Source: Agrocybe praecox (taxonomy: Eukaryota; Basidiomycota; Agaricomycetes; Agaricales; Agrocybaceae). From it: a stretch of 64,000 nt of DNA. Positions 1 through 10,665 of this stretch are shown here, piece by piece. Under the pieces are notes generated by a model. The model was not told the DNA's origin. It searched no databases and was given only the letters and a program-made list of their open reading frames with translations. Numbering within the stretch: the first letter of the stretch is position 1; every line of letters starts with the position of its first letter. A program made the position numbers and the translations under genes. The DNA lies in the NCBI GenBank assembly GCA_964017145.1, contig OZ024851.1:1426001-1490000 (forward strand), in the 5' to 3' direction.

Positions 1-1875
1 AAACCTGCAGATGCTTACAAAGCATTCACGACATTGCACGGCTCATTGGCATTTGGTCGGAAGCTGGAAGTTCGTATGGGCGTGGAACCTCGGGAAGGGG
101 GCACCATCATCAAAGACACGGTTGTTCGCCTGGATTGGGATGCACCTACACGTACTGTGTATATGGGTTATGCCAGTGAAGAAAAGGCGAACGAAGCGGT
201 GGCAATGGCCAGCAGACGTCCATACCCAAACTATTGGACAACTGGATGCATTCACATCGGAATGCCTGCTGTCGGTCTCGTCACAGTCAAATTCGACCAC
301 CTTCCTTTCGATGTCACTGAGGAGGGAATGGAAATTTTTGGACCTCATCAAGGTATGGTTACTGCAAGCCCGAACTACAAGGACTGCACGCTAGAAGAGA
401 GCATCAGCGGTGTCCGTCGATTGCTTTCCCAGTACAATGGGAAGATCCAAGATGTGGACATCCGCCCACCTCCATACAGGGAGGGTAAAATGCGCGCGTG
501 GGTATACTTTAACACTGCAGCGGATGCCAAACAGGCTGCCGAAAATCTTCACGGCCGCAAACCGATCTTCATGGGCTTTACGAGGCTTTCGGCGAGGCAT
601 ATCAAAACCCTGAATTTCTCTTTGGCTACTCTCAAGTATCAAAAGGTTGCCTCTGCGATCAAAGAGTTCTCGGACGATATTTTCCGTCAAGGAGCTGGCT
701 ACAGTCTCAATGTCGTTCCGCGAGAAACATATTATACTCTACGCCTATGTGGAGAAGATATGAAGACTCTGAGTCGCCTGAAAGCAGAGCTGGAGCGAAC
801 AATTAACGGCGAAACTCTAACCGAAGGCGACAAAGTCGCTTGGGATGATTTTTTCGGACGTCCGTCAGGTATTTCATATTTGCTTGGATTGGAAAGGAGA
901 CATCCTGGTGTCACGATCGAGAAGGATATCAGCAGACGAGTAGTCCGATTATATGGCCCGATGTCAGCAAGAGCCCAGGTTCGTGACGAGATCTTATGGC
1001 GAATCAATTCGCTGCGCTCGCAGAAGGTCCATATAATCCCATTCGACGGCCGATTAGGTATACCGTTGCTTGAAGGCGGGTTCCGGGATTTGCAAGCGCA
1101 ATTTGGGCAAGACAATGTCATGTTGGATCTCTGGAGCCGTATCATGCGAATCCAGGGTGACACGAAACTTTACGACCTCGCGATGGATCTGTTGAACAAG
1201 GTGAGGTCCAGCCAGAAGTTTGTAGAGCGCATAATCCCTGGGCGCGAGTGCCCTGTTTGCTTCGAGGATCCAGTTTTGCCCGTCAGGCTTCCTTGCGGGC
1301 ATTCTTGGTGTAAGGCTTGCTTGCAGCGTTACCTTCAAGCGTCGATCGAACACAAATTCTTCCCATTGACGTGCTTGGGCAAAGAAGCTAAGTGCACGGC
1401 ACGCATCCCGCTATTTACGATTCGGGAGATGCTTGACGCGGCTGAAATGCAAGCCATCACCGACGCAGCGTTTACGCACCACATCCAGTCGCATTCGGAT
1501 GAATTCCACTTTTGTCCCACTCCCGACTGCGACCAAGTTTATCGCACGACGTCTTCGGGTGTATTCATCCAATGCCCCTCGTGCTTGGTTCGAATCTGTC
1601 CGAATTGCCATGCGGACGCACACGACGGGCTTACTTGCAACGAATTCAAGCACGGCGACGACTTGTTCAGGGACTGGGCCGCGAAGAACAACGTAAAGCG
1701 CTGCCCTGGATGCAAGATCTCCATAGAAAAAGACGAAGGATGCAATCATATGATGTGTACGATGTGCAAGACACACATCTGTTGGGTGTGCATGAAAACG
1801 TTCCCCAACGGAGATGGAATATACGGACACATGCGAGCCGACCACGGTGGATTTGGTTTGATGGATCCATTTTGA
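1..1875 (+). CDS. RBR-type E3 ubiquitin ligase, C-terminal part (5' truncated)
   Basis: The frame is open from base 1 and gives 624 visible residues without an intron, so the start lies upstream. The first ~400 residues contain RRM/KH-like stretches without a clear name. From residue 417 a RING1 begins (CPVCFED, then LPCGHSWCKACL), followed by an in-between-RING zinc domain (CPTPDC, CPSC, CPNCHADAH) and a RING2 (CPGC, EGCNHMMC, CWVC). RBR ligases take ubiquitin from an E2 onto a RING2 cysteine before passing it to substrate. By comparison with HHARI-type enzymes that residue is the Cys of EGCNHM, about residue 581 of the visible frame, and it is present. Long fungal and plant RBR proteins often carry an upstream helicase or RNA-binding part, so an RNA-linked role is possible but is inference. 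The domain call is firm; the substrate is unknown. Confidence 0.9.
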   Translation, partial: KPADAYKAFTTLHGSLAFGRKLEVRMGVEPREGGTIIKDTVVRLDWDAPTRTVYMGYASEEKANEAVAMASRRPYPNYWTTGCIHIGMPAVGLVTVKFDHLPFDVTEEGMEIFGPHQGMVTASPNYKDCTLEESISGVRRLLSQYNGKIQDVDIRPPPYREGKMRAWVYFNTAADAKQAAENLHGRKPIFMGFTRLSARHIKTLNFSLATLKYQKVASAIKEFSDDIFRQGAGYSLNVVPRETYYTLRLCGEDMKTLSRLKAELERTINGETLTEGDKVAWDDFFGRPSGISYLLGLERRHPGVTIEKDISRRVVRLYGPMSARAQVRDEILWRINSLRSQKVHIIPFDGRLGIPLLEGGFRDLQAQFGQDNVMLDLWSRIMRIQGDTKLYDLAMDLLNKVRSSQKFVERIIPGRECPVCFEDPVLPVRLPCGHSWCKACLQRYLQASIEHKFFPLTCLGKEAKCTARIPLFTIREMLDAAEMQAITDAAFTHHIQSHSDEFHFCPTPDCDQVYRTTSSGVFIQCPSCLVRICPNCHADAHDGLTCNEFKHGDDLFRDWAAKNNVKRCPGCKISIEKDEGCNHMMCTMCKTHICWVCMKTFPNGDGIYGHMRADHGGFGLMDPF

Positions 1876-3478
1876 GTCACTACAAGTATCTGCTCAAATA
1901 CCTGACTAACATGTGCAAAACGCTATGGATGCCCACCAGCATAGAAACACATCCAGAGCGTTTTTCATATGTTTGCCCGGTTTCGAATCACAGACCTGTG
2001 GTGTTTCAAAATGACCATGTTTATGCCACGACGCACGTTATTCGGCCATTTTATTTTCTTTCAGTGTGATTTCATCCAGTTTTTATTTCCTTTCAACATC
2101 AGAAGATGAACGCTATCGGCGTCGTCGTGACCCTCTGGGTTGTATTCTATCTTTTTTTCTTCGTTCTTCTCGTATTTTGCATTCTCCGACATCGACGTCC
2201 TTATCCTTAAATCCGTCTATATTTTCAAGCCAACTAAAGAGCTTTCTCGACTTTTTTTTCTCTATACGTGTACTTTTAGCTCTGTCATTATGCTACATAC
2301 CCCCTCTCATCCCTTCTAAATCGACCTTTCCCTTTTTTCTACAATGCTCTTTCTTAACTTATGTTATTGTTGTATGTAGTTGTATGCCTCTTTGTATGCT
2401 ATGCGTTCACTTCCGCTGGGCAAATATAGCAGTAGACGGTACAATGTACACCTTTTTTCGATCTTCTCAACCCTCTACAATTATCAATAGATTTCCTTCT
2501 GTTCCTTCGAGATGTATGTAGCACCGTTACTGGAGATAGTATGATCTATTTAATCGTTGTTTTATCCTGTTGGTACATCGAAATGATCATTTTACGATGA
2601 GAAAAAAGCGGCTTGTGCATGTGTTATATAATATAATGTATGTAAGTATAGTCCGTAAGTATAGTCCCAAGAAAGCAGGAAGAATGGACCGGTACGAGAA
2701 GTAGACCTAACAAACAACAGAGGCAGACAGTTGGAGAATGATAAAATGAACCCCGGGACCCATCAATGGAGGGAGGGAGGGGTCCCCATAAATTAATATG
2801 CAATAAGTAAAATACAGTGGTTTTTGGATTATAGATAGTTTGGTTGTTAATTTTTACTATGCGAGTGAGAGAGAAACTCGGAGGAAAAAAAAAGAAAACA
2901 GAGGGAGAAAAAAAAAGAAACAAAGAGGCGAGCGAGCACAAGCAGGAATGGACATGTATGACAAGCAGGCAGGGCAGGGCAGGCAAGCAAATAAACACGT
3001 GGGTGACTTGGATACAATGAGATGCTCGGTTGTAATTGTTGGCTTAGAAAGGAAGAAAAAAAAAGAAATGCAGGAAAGGAATCAAGAGTGGATGGACGAC
3101 AGAATAGAGAAACAGAGAAGCGGTGGCAGGAGGCTGTGGATACATGGCATAGCAGCTTGTGGCGATACTTGGTGGTGATAATACATGAATTGTTGAAGGC
3201 GGTTGGAGGGTGGGATAGATGCCATGCGTCATGTATACATAAGTACTACTAATAGATATATGTGTTGGTTTATTGTCTGTTGGTTGATGGCGGGATAAAG
3301 GAAGGAAGGAGAGAAAGAACAAAAAGAGAGGAAAGAAGACAAGGAAAAAGACGATAATGAGAAAAAGAAAAAGAAACTGCGCTCCGCCCTCTTGCCTGGT
3401 ATACGAGTTAACTTGGAGGATGAGAGAAATTGGTATACTTATGTGGTCGGTATAATGTAAGTAACGCGATAGGTTATG
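1876..3478. other. Convergent intergenic region, 3' UTR-like, with purine-rich tract
   Basis: This 1.6 kb lies between the tail-to-tail ends of the RBR gene and the minus-strand disordered-protein gene. It has a pyrimidine-rich stretch at about 2070-2360 and a strongly purine-rich A/G stretch at about 2865-3130 and 3295-3375. ORFs here are low-complexity and lack splice-supported extension. I see no gene and no clear repeat. Confidence 0.6.
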
Positions 3479-6005
3479 TTACTGTTTGTAGTGGTATACG
3501 ATGAACTAGGAGAATGGATGTCAGAAATGGGTGTTCGGGTACATGGATGAGAGAAAGACGAGAAAAAACAAAGTCGACTCACATCTTCATAAGGACATTC
3601 CGGCAGCTTCCCATGCTTCGGCAGACTCTGCGGGAGCTCAGGGCGCTGCACATACGAAGTGAACAAACGCTCATGGTTCTCGTACCCGTCCTCCTCCTTC
3701 GGGTGATTCTGCAAGTCAGTCGGGTACGCCTTGTCGATGGGTGCGTAGACGATGTACCCGTCCGGCGTGAGGTGGTCGCCGCGCCGGTTCCAGAACCCGT
3801 ACCGCACGCGTTCGCGCCATTTGGGCGGCGGGGTGCGTTGGACGGGGAGGACGGGCGGGCGTTGGACTATTTGAGGTGGCGGTGGGAGTGGGTTGGAGAG
3901 CTTGGAGGAGTTGGAGGGGGAGGTTATGGTTGTTGAGGTTGATAGTGATGATGAGGGGTGCGGCTGGGGTGCATGGGAAGAGGTGTTGGGAGTTGTCGTT
4001 GTTTGGGCCTGTGGTGATTGGGAGTGCGAGGAATGATGGGGTTGAGAGTACGATGAGTAAGAGTGGGAATGAGGAGATGCGTATCCATTCAGCGGTTGTG
4101 ACTGTGCGTTCGGGTGTTGGTTTGACGGCGATGAATTGGGATATGTTGAGTTCGCCGTCGTCGGAGGTGTACTGTACGAGCTACTCCTTCTCATGGGAGA
4201 AGGATGTGCCGACGAAGATTCTGACGAAGAGGAAGAACGAGAATCGGTATGGCTACCAGGCGAAGAATTTATGTGAGGATCGACATAAGTCGTATATCGG
4301 CTACCAATGCGCTCTTTGTCTTTTTCTCTCTGTTCCCGCTCAGCTCGCTCACGTTCTCTATCCCACTCATCTCGATGTTGATTATGTCTCCCATACTCTC
4401 CATTTTGCATTCGCTGCCGTTCTCTAGCAATAGCACGTTGTAATTTATCCTGTTCTCTTTCCTGTTCCCACTTCTTTTCTCGCTCCCTCATCCTCTCTGC
4501 CTCGCGCTCCCTTTCGGCCTCTTGATCGCGATCAGTGCGACTGATACCCGTCGCAGGCGCTGAGGGAGCAGCAGGAGCACCGTTCGCTGATGGGTATATC
4601 GGCATGCGCGGAGGTGGTAGTTGAGGTGGGGGCGGTGCGGTAGAGGTGTATGTCACCTGAGATTTCGGTGGCGTAGGTACCGTGTTTGCGTGTTGGAGGC
4701 CTGATCTTGGGTAAAACGATGATGGCTGTTGCTGCTGGGCCGCAGTCGAGTTTCCGTTCGTTTGGTGCTGCTGCTGATTGTGGGGGTATGGTGCCTGGGC
4801 CTGTGCATGTGCATGTGCCGGCGAAGTGGCCTCTGGGATGGTATCAAGAGATTGCGTAGACAGCAGAGGGTTAGGGTGGTTACGCAGTGTGCGTAACTGA
4901 TTTGGCGCTGCTGGTCCTGGGGTCTTGCTGAAAATGAGGGGCGAAAGTATGCTCTCTGGTTCATCGGAAAGACGGTCCGTGAGCATGGGAGCGCTAGAAT
5001 AGTCAGGCTTACTATGTGGGGAAGAGTAGACAGAAGAGAAGGACGAGGTAGAAGAGGTATTGGGCATTGATGAGTGCCTTGAGAGGGAACTACTTGGGCT
5101 GCTCGAATTCGAGCCCGTCGATAAATGACTAAATCTGGAACCGAGGGAATCCACTGGACTCCGAGTATTTCTAGGTGATGATGTTGGCGTATTATTCAAG
5201 GAGTTGTTGCGATAGTGCTCTGGGGTGCGAATAATCTTGCTCGAGAATGTGGGCTGCAATACGATCTTGGAAGTGAAGGATTCAGGTTCTGAACCGACAT
5301 CACTCTCAGAGTAACGCCGTGATGGAGCAGGAGGCGCCGAGGCACCATTGCTTTGTTTAGCAGGATCTGTGGCGTTTCTTTTTTGCTGCCCAGATTGAGG
5401 GTCATCAGAATCGGGCTCTAGCGGGGTGGGTTGCCATATCCAAGGTGTGTGCCCTTTTCGGTAGTACTCTTCGCTGAAAGGAAAGGAAAATCAGAACAGA
5501 TCTGTGGGGATGTTGAGATAAGATGGACTTACACAGAGACAGGTTGGGCGTCTATGAGACCAAGGGGGTTATCTATGAGGGGATCTTTGAGATATTCTTC
5601 ACTAGGGGCACGAGGCTGGCGTTTGTAAGGATTGTAAGATGCCTGCTGGGCGGCTGGCTGCTGCTGCGGTGGTTTTGCAGGGTACGATTGATATTGTTTT
5701 TGCTGCTGCTGCTGCTGATATGGGTATTTCTGATTCTGCGGCATCCAGTTGTGGCTGGGAATCCATGGGACATGTTGTTGCTGAGCTATCGGGGCAGAAC
5801 TTGGTTTGTAATAATTATTATACTGCCAGTATCCAGACTGCCATTGTTGAGGATTTACTTGGATTCCTGCTGGTAAAGGAGGGGGACCAGCGAATGGAGG
5901 AGGACCCCATGATGCGGAGGAGGCGGAGGGTGGCTGATGCACTGGGGGATAGCCACGAGGCTGCTGCTGGTGGTAGGCTCCATAGGCCTGGGTATAACTA
6001 GACAT
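3479..6005 (-). CDS. Disordered Q/S/P-rich protein with coiled coil and conserved C-terminal segment; function unknown
   Basis: Three exons on the minus strand: 6005-5533, 5473-3583 and 3505-3479, with GT-AG introns (gtaagt...ttcag and gtgagt...cctag) that keep frame. The product is 796 residues. The start ATG at 6005 opens a Gln/Pro/Tyr-rich N-terminus (MSSYTQAYGAYHQQ), then long Ser/Pro/Thr/Asn stretches. The middle has a highly charged E/R-rich segment that should form a coiled coil or single alpha helix. The last ~100 residues look folded, with many aromatic residues (KWRERVRYGFWNRRGDH, YIVYAP, ENHERLFTSYVQRPELPQ). The second intron removes a junk tail and gives the end DFIVYHYKQ, which supports the model. 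I do not recognise a family. Composition suggests a scaffold or condensate-type protein, which is inference only. Confidence 0.75.
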
Positions 6006-6398
6006 GACGGTTCGAAAGAAAGAAAGAAAGAATAGAGAGCAACTAGAATCAGGACAGTTTGTAAGTAGGTAGTACCATGACACACACAGTTCGCCTCATT
6101 TCATCCTTGAACATGAGCACAGCATTTCAGACCCCGATCATCTCTTTCCGGGGTCCTCTCTCTTCAATTGTTATGCACCGATGTACAGCAATCTTTATCC
6201 TTTCTTTTATTGCATTTCTCGGGTGTGTCAATACCGGAATGCTCAGTAATAAAAATGAAGAAAACATAATAAAATTATCGGAGGGAGGAATATCAGTGAC
6301 TCATTGAATGATCGCGTCGCGTTATTTGTTGTTGTTAGGGAGGATTGTTTACTGAAGCAAGCCGATTGCGGGAAGATCAGACTTGCTAACCATTAACC
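6006..6398. promoter_or_regulatory. Divergent promoter region between two unknown genes
   Basis: The 393 bp between the minus-strand start at 6005 and the plus-strand start at 6399 must hold both promoters. A GAAA-rich stretch (6011-6030) sits just upstream of the minus-strand ATG, a typical pyrimidine tract when read on that strand. No firm TATA box or known motif was assigned. Confidence 0.5.
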
Positions 6399-7020
6399 AT
6401 GTCAGAGTCGCTGGATCGCTCGCTTTCCTCCCTTTCGTTAGGCTCCCAGCCAGAAGATGATTGGGACAGAACTCTCATTGACCCTGTCGATGTCCAGCCC
6501 GCGACGGGGGCCACTGTGAATTCAATAACCACACCCCGCAACTCGGTCGTTTTTCCTGCGGAGGATACCCCGAGCAAATCCTCACGGTATTCATCGACAG
6601 AAGAGTTTAGGGAGCGTGTGGTCAGTGGCAATGCAACCGTCAAGCGCACGCTCAGCGAGCTGCTGCGCCTTCACTCGGAAAAAGGGTCAAAGGGAAAGTT
6701 CAGTCAGGAGGAGGCGCTGCGGATAGCCGACGTCCTTGGTGAATGGGTGAGTGCTATTTCCTTTTTTATTTTTTCGTTTCTCGGTTCTGATTAGGGATAT
6801 ATTCATGCAGATCAACGCGTCTTCCTCGCCGTACGAGGGCGAAGATGACTTTTTCACGCGGGCACAGTCGCAGGATGATATCTCGGTCGCGTCCAAGCGA
6901 CCTATTCCTGTGCGTCTCGCGTTGGCTGCTTCGCGTCCACGTGGAAGGAGCGAAAGCGCTAACTCGCTGTCGGGTACCAATTCAAGACCGCCTAGCTCGA
7001 CTGGCTTCGTTCATTCGTGA
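6399..7020 (+). CDS. Small acidic/Ser-rich hypothetical protein (185 aa)
   Basis: Two exons, 6399-6746 and 6811-7020, joined across a 64-bp intron (gtgagt...catgcag) in phase 0. Without splicing the frame runs into an implausible Phe-rich tail. The product starts MSESLDRSLSSLSLGSQPEDDW. It has a central predicted helical part (TVKRTLSELLRLHSEKG, EEALRIADVLGEWINASSSP) and a Ser/Arg-rich tail ending TGFVHS. There is no signal peptide or membrane segment. It shares a divergent promoter region with the minus-strand gene to its left. I do not recognise a family. The helical core with flanking disorder suggests a small adaptor, but no function can be given. Confidence 0.75.
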
Positions 7021-8879
7021 CGTGATTAGGACTCGAGGATCCCATTCTGCTCTTAGTCCTGGTTTTTTGGTTCTAGCCTCGTCTTATCTTTGCATGCACA
7101 TCCACGCCCGTGCAGCATTTGTTTGATCTTTTCTTCTCTCTCGTCTTGTTTCTCTTTTCTTCTTGTAACGTCTCTTCATGTTTTTTATTATTTGTCTACG
7201 AACCCCCTCGCACGCAGGCGCATATACAGCATGTTTCACGACCACTCTTACGACCCTGTCACGACTTTTTTACGACTATTCACGACCTTTCTTGATGTAT
7301 ATTTATCTAGTACATTACCCACTCGACCCCATGTTCATTTACATACTGATAATACCCCTTCATTTTTACTCGCTTGCTTGCTCCCCTCTTCCATTCCCCT
7401 CCCTCAGATCCATCCCCTCTACCCCCACTTCGGGTGGTGTTCTGCACAGGGATCAACGCTACCTCCTCCCCCAAAAAGACAGTGTTCTGTTATGTCCTTA
7501 CAAGTATTATTTTTTGTGGTAGTTTTATTGAAGTAAATATTACTGCACATTAGATTTCATTCAAATTTAGGATTCAATTTACTTATAAGTATAGAACTTG
7601 TGGTTATCGTTTCGGCTGCGCCCTATCCTTTATTGAGCAAGTATGTATATGGGGCTGTACATATGTCATTCAATAATTGTAAGGCACTCGGGGTATGTGT
7701 AGGCGGATTTAATTATGGCGTCTTACTTGGTTGCTAAGATCTGTGCGTGTGCGGGGTATTTTTAGATGCGGGATTGCTTGACGTAACTTTGACTCATTGA
7801 AAGTGAGTAAGTCTGTACTCGGTAACTAACTAGCCAGGACCAGGATGACTACGTAGATGGGTGAGCAGGGGGTGTAATCATTTGACCTATGATTGAGGCT
7901 GAGTGGAATACTTTGACATAGGGATATTGATAGGGAACGTTGGTTATGCGCAATTTGCGAGCTCTGGATATGGATGCTTACACTCAAGCTGGTACTTGGA
8001 ACGTTCGTCTGTCGTGCATGCTCCTCTGAACCTTCGGCTTCAAGCTTCGATACTCAGCACTTAGTAGACGCTTTGAAACCAGTTGATAGTAATTCCCCCG
8101 AGGTTGCTCTACATTCGGAATTGTGGTGAAGTACATAGATCAGATAGGAATTGGGTATCTATAGTATTAGATATCTACTCGTACTGGTACCCAGGACTCA
8201 CAGTCAGGGATACATGTCGACATCGATACTGACGGACATCGGAAAGATCGTGGTTTCGGCGATTTATTTACTTATTTATAACTCGTCGAGAAGCCGAACT
8301 TGTTGTTTCGTTCTCGAAACGTTTGATTGTTGATTGGATTTTAGGCCTTGGGGATTGTTTTACATTAGAGTTTATTATGTGTTAGGGTGCATGGAATGGA
8401 GGGAAGAATGGGGAGTAGGAGGTGATTTTTGGGAGGTGTATATATAGTACTACGGCACGGTATGGGGTGAGTTATATACATACCACGGTGGGGTAGCTTC
8501 AGATTAGTAGATCTAAGTAGATGGTTATCAATATTTCCCTTTTTCGTTTTTATTGCCGTTTCGTTTCGTTTGTTTTTGTTGCCGTTTTGCTCGCTGCTCG
8601 CCGCTCAGTGGACTCGGAGTGAAGTGGATTTGACTATGTTTTGCTCATACTGCGGAGAAGGTGTGGTGCTTTTGGTAGTATGTACCTGGGTTACACATTT
8701 CGTGGTGTTTGTGTTTGACGCTCGCTATAATTATTTCGTCAACTGGCTGTCTTGGATATAAGTAGGATTTGATTTCCAGATGAACTCGAGTCGAGGGGGT
8801 GTAGTGCATAGACGGTGATAGGTATTTAATACCGCTATGACTTGTCCATTTTCATGTTCATGAATAAGTTATTAAGTTA
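7021..8879. other. Gene-free stretch downstream of the small hypothetical gene
   Basis: About 1.86 kb. The first 500 bp are pyrimidine-rich with several short T-rich frames and probably include the 3' UTR. The rest has only short frames and no convincing splice-linked coding sequence. I see no tandem repeat or element border here. Confidence 0.5.
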
Positions 8880-9474
8880 CAGTCGAAACTGCCTTATCCC
8901 ATAACTGTACAAACCCACATTAACCTCCAGTATCCCATAGCTTTTTCCGTCCACCGATTTGGTAGGCGGGGAATAAATTTCGACCAATAATCCATAATCC
9001 TGTCTAAACCCTTAACGCATAGGTCTTTCGGGGAAAATCCCATAGGTGAACTTTACTTTTAAGGAAGGTTTTGTGATTCTGCTGGAAGTACGACAGACGT
9101 TCAACACATATGCAATATTTCTTCAACCCTGAAATGATATTTAAGGCGAAACAGTCAATTCAGCCTCACGACTGACGGTGTTGGCGTAGACCTGATTATT
9201 AATGGGCCAAAAATCCTCATAACACTATCATCAAATAATTTTTTGAGTGGCTTGAAGACTATAGGAATGTACTTAGATCGACGTGCTCGAGGGATTATGT
9301 GGAAAAGGAGTTTCTCGGCGTCCAAACTTTGCAGAATTAGCAGAAAATCGATAAATTTGTTCCGAATTTTCGGCAGTTGTTTTTAGCCTCTCTGCCCTAT
9401 CCCGTAAGTAACCTCCACAAACCCATAGCTCTCGATGGACGTCCGAGCGCTATGAGATAAGGCGGTTTCAACTG
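8880..9474. mobile_element. TIR element (non-autonomous, Tc1/mariner-like), 595 bp
   Basis: The two ends are imperfect inverted repeats. The left reads CAGTCGAAACTGCCTTATCC. The reverse complement of the right reads CAGTTGAAACCGCCTTATCT. A TA abuts the left end (8878-8879), and a TA lies 3 bp beyond the right end. Internal sequence has no coding frame of note. CAGT-type termini with TA targets are known for Tc1/mariner-type elements; the exact superfamily is inferred. It could also be an old inverted duplication. Confidence 0.55.
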
Positions 9475-9494
9475 CAGTAAGTACTCGTTGGCGC

Positions 9495-9667
9495 ATTACC
9501 TGTAAAGTACTGATTAGATCAAGTTACGGGTTTATTTACAGGAAAATCAAATAATTTCGTCAGAGTAAGTGTTCCTCCCCCCCTCTACAACTCCTCTACT
9601 GCAAGCTATGTACTTCCCATTTCGCGTCGCGTCGCGTCTTTCCCCCAAATCCAATTAATCACGAATC
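9495..9667 (+). repeat. Direct repeat, left copy (R1)
   Basis: About 170 bp, starting ATTACCTGTAAAGTACTGAT and ending AATCACGAATC. It is closely similar to 9940-10091 in the same orientation, including a CGCGTCGCGTCGCGTC triplication. The two copies flank a copia-type LTR. Confidence 0.85.
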
Positions 9668-9927
9668 TGTTGGAATAATCGGGGTAAATACAAGCGCATC
9701 ACGAAGTGATCACTTGACGTCCCGGACAGATAATGCATTTTTTGTCTTTCTCTGTTATTCGACTAGTGACAGCCACATTTCCTTTTATTTAATTTTATCT
9801 CCTTATTACTTTGTAGCTACATATTTTGTATTTATACTGTACCTACATGAATTGTAAACCTCACTTGATTGCGAGGGTCCCTACTACTCCAACCCGAGTG
9901 ACTTCGAAGACCCGGTCATTTTTAACA
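9668..9927 (+). mobile_element. Solo LTR, Ty1/copia type (260 bp)
   Basis: It starts TGTTGGAATAATCGGGGTAA and ends GGTCATTTTTAACA, the TG...CA borders typical of copia LTRs. It matches, in inverted orientation, the solo LTR at 43063-43342 over nearly its whole length, for example the segments CTCCTTATTACTTTGTAGCTA and CCTCACTTGATTGCGAGGGT. No internal retrotransposon sequence remains. The 5-bp flanks differ (GAATC left, GCTTT right), unlike the 43 kb copy, so the region was rearranged after insertion or the LTR formed by ectopic recombination. Confidence 0.85.
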
Positions 9928-9939
9928 GCTTTAACGTTT

Positions 9940-10091
9940 ATTACCTGCAAAGTACTGATTAGATCAAGTTGCAATTTTATTAAACAATCTCGTCAGAGTA
10001 AGTGCTCCTTCGAACTCCTCTACTGCAAGCTAAGTACTTCCCATCTCGCGTCGCGTCGCGTCTTTCCCCAAAATCCAATTAATCACGAATC
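9940..10091 (+). repeat. Direct repeat, right copy (R2)
   Basis: Partner of 9495-9667 with small deletions. It begins 12 bp after the LTR end and finishes at the same AATCACGAATC, after which the sequence continues into the region upstream of the next gene. R1 has the LTR at exactly this point. Confidence 0.85.
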
Positions 10092-10665
10092 ACGACTCTC
10101 CATGCCATCGCGTCACACGCGAGCACGATCACGTGCGTGTTGAATTTCAACATGGTGCCTCTTTTGGAAGGGGCCCAACACCAAGAACCGAACAAAGACA
10201 AGGACAACTTGGATTCCTTCGTTGATCAACGTTAACATCCTCCCCTTTACTTTGCTTTTTTTCTTTCTTTCGCGTTTTACAAGGTTTCAACGGTGCCAAC
10301 ACTATATTACATACAGGTTCTGATAAGGAAGGCCGCATTTTCGCCTTTTGTGTCCTGTCTTTGAACCGTCGTCGTCGTTTGACGATTAGTGTCACTCGGA
10401 ACGCGAGGCAACCTCTTTGACGACTTTTGGCGACTTTCGGTTCGGTCCTTTCCCTTTCTCATCCGATTTTTGAAGACCAAGACTAAGATCAAGGCGAAGC
10501 CGGGCGGAGCGAGAGTGGATGAACTGAGCGACTGGAATCGGAACCACTGAGAATCACAACTTGGACTTGAACCCAATACAATACAATACAATCCAACCGC
10601 ATCACACCCGCACCCAAAGACAAAGACAAAGACAAATCCCAACACCCGCACCCCAACCAACCACA
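10092..10665. promoter_or_regulatory. Upstream region of the large disordered-protein gene
   Basis: The stretch between the R2 repeat and the ATG at 10666. The last ~120 bp are rich in CA and CAAAGACAAAGACAAA-type repeats, as is usual for fungal 5' UTRs. The ATG context CCACAATG is close to the fungal consensus. Minus-strand ORFs here are unsupported. Confidence 0.45.

Noticed and set aside
2066..2521. Plus-strand 151-codon ORF after the RBR gene
   Set aside because: T-rich 3' UTR sequence giving Ser/Phe/Leu-rich translation without family features.
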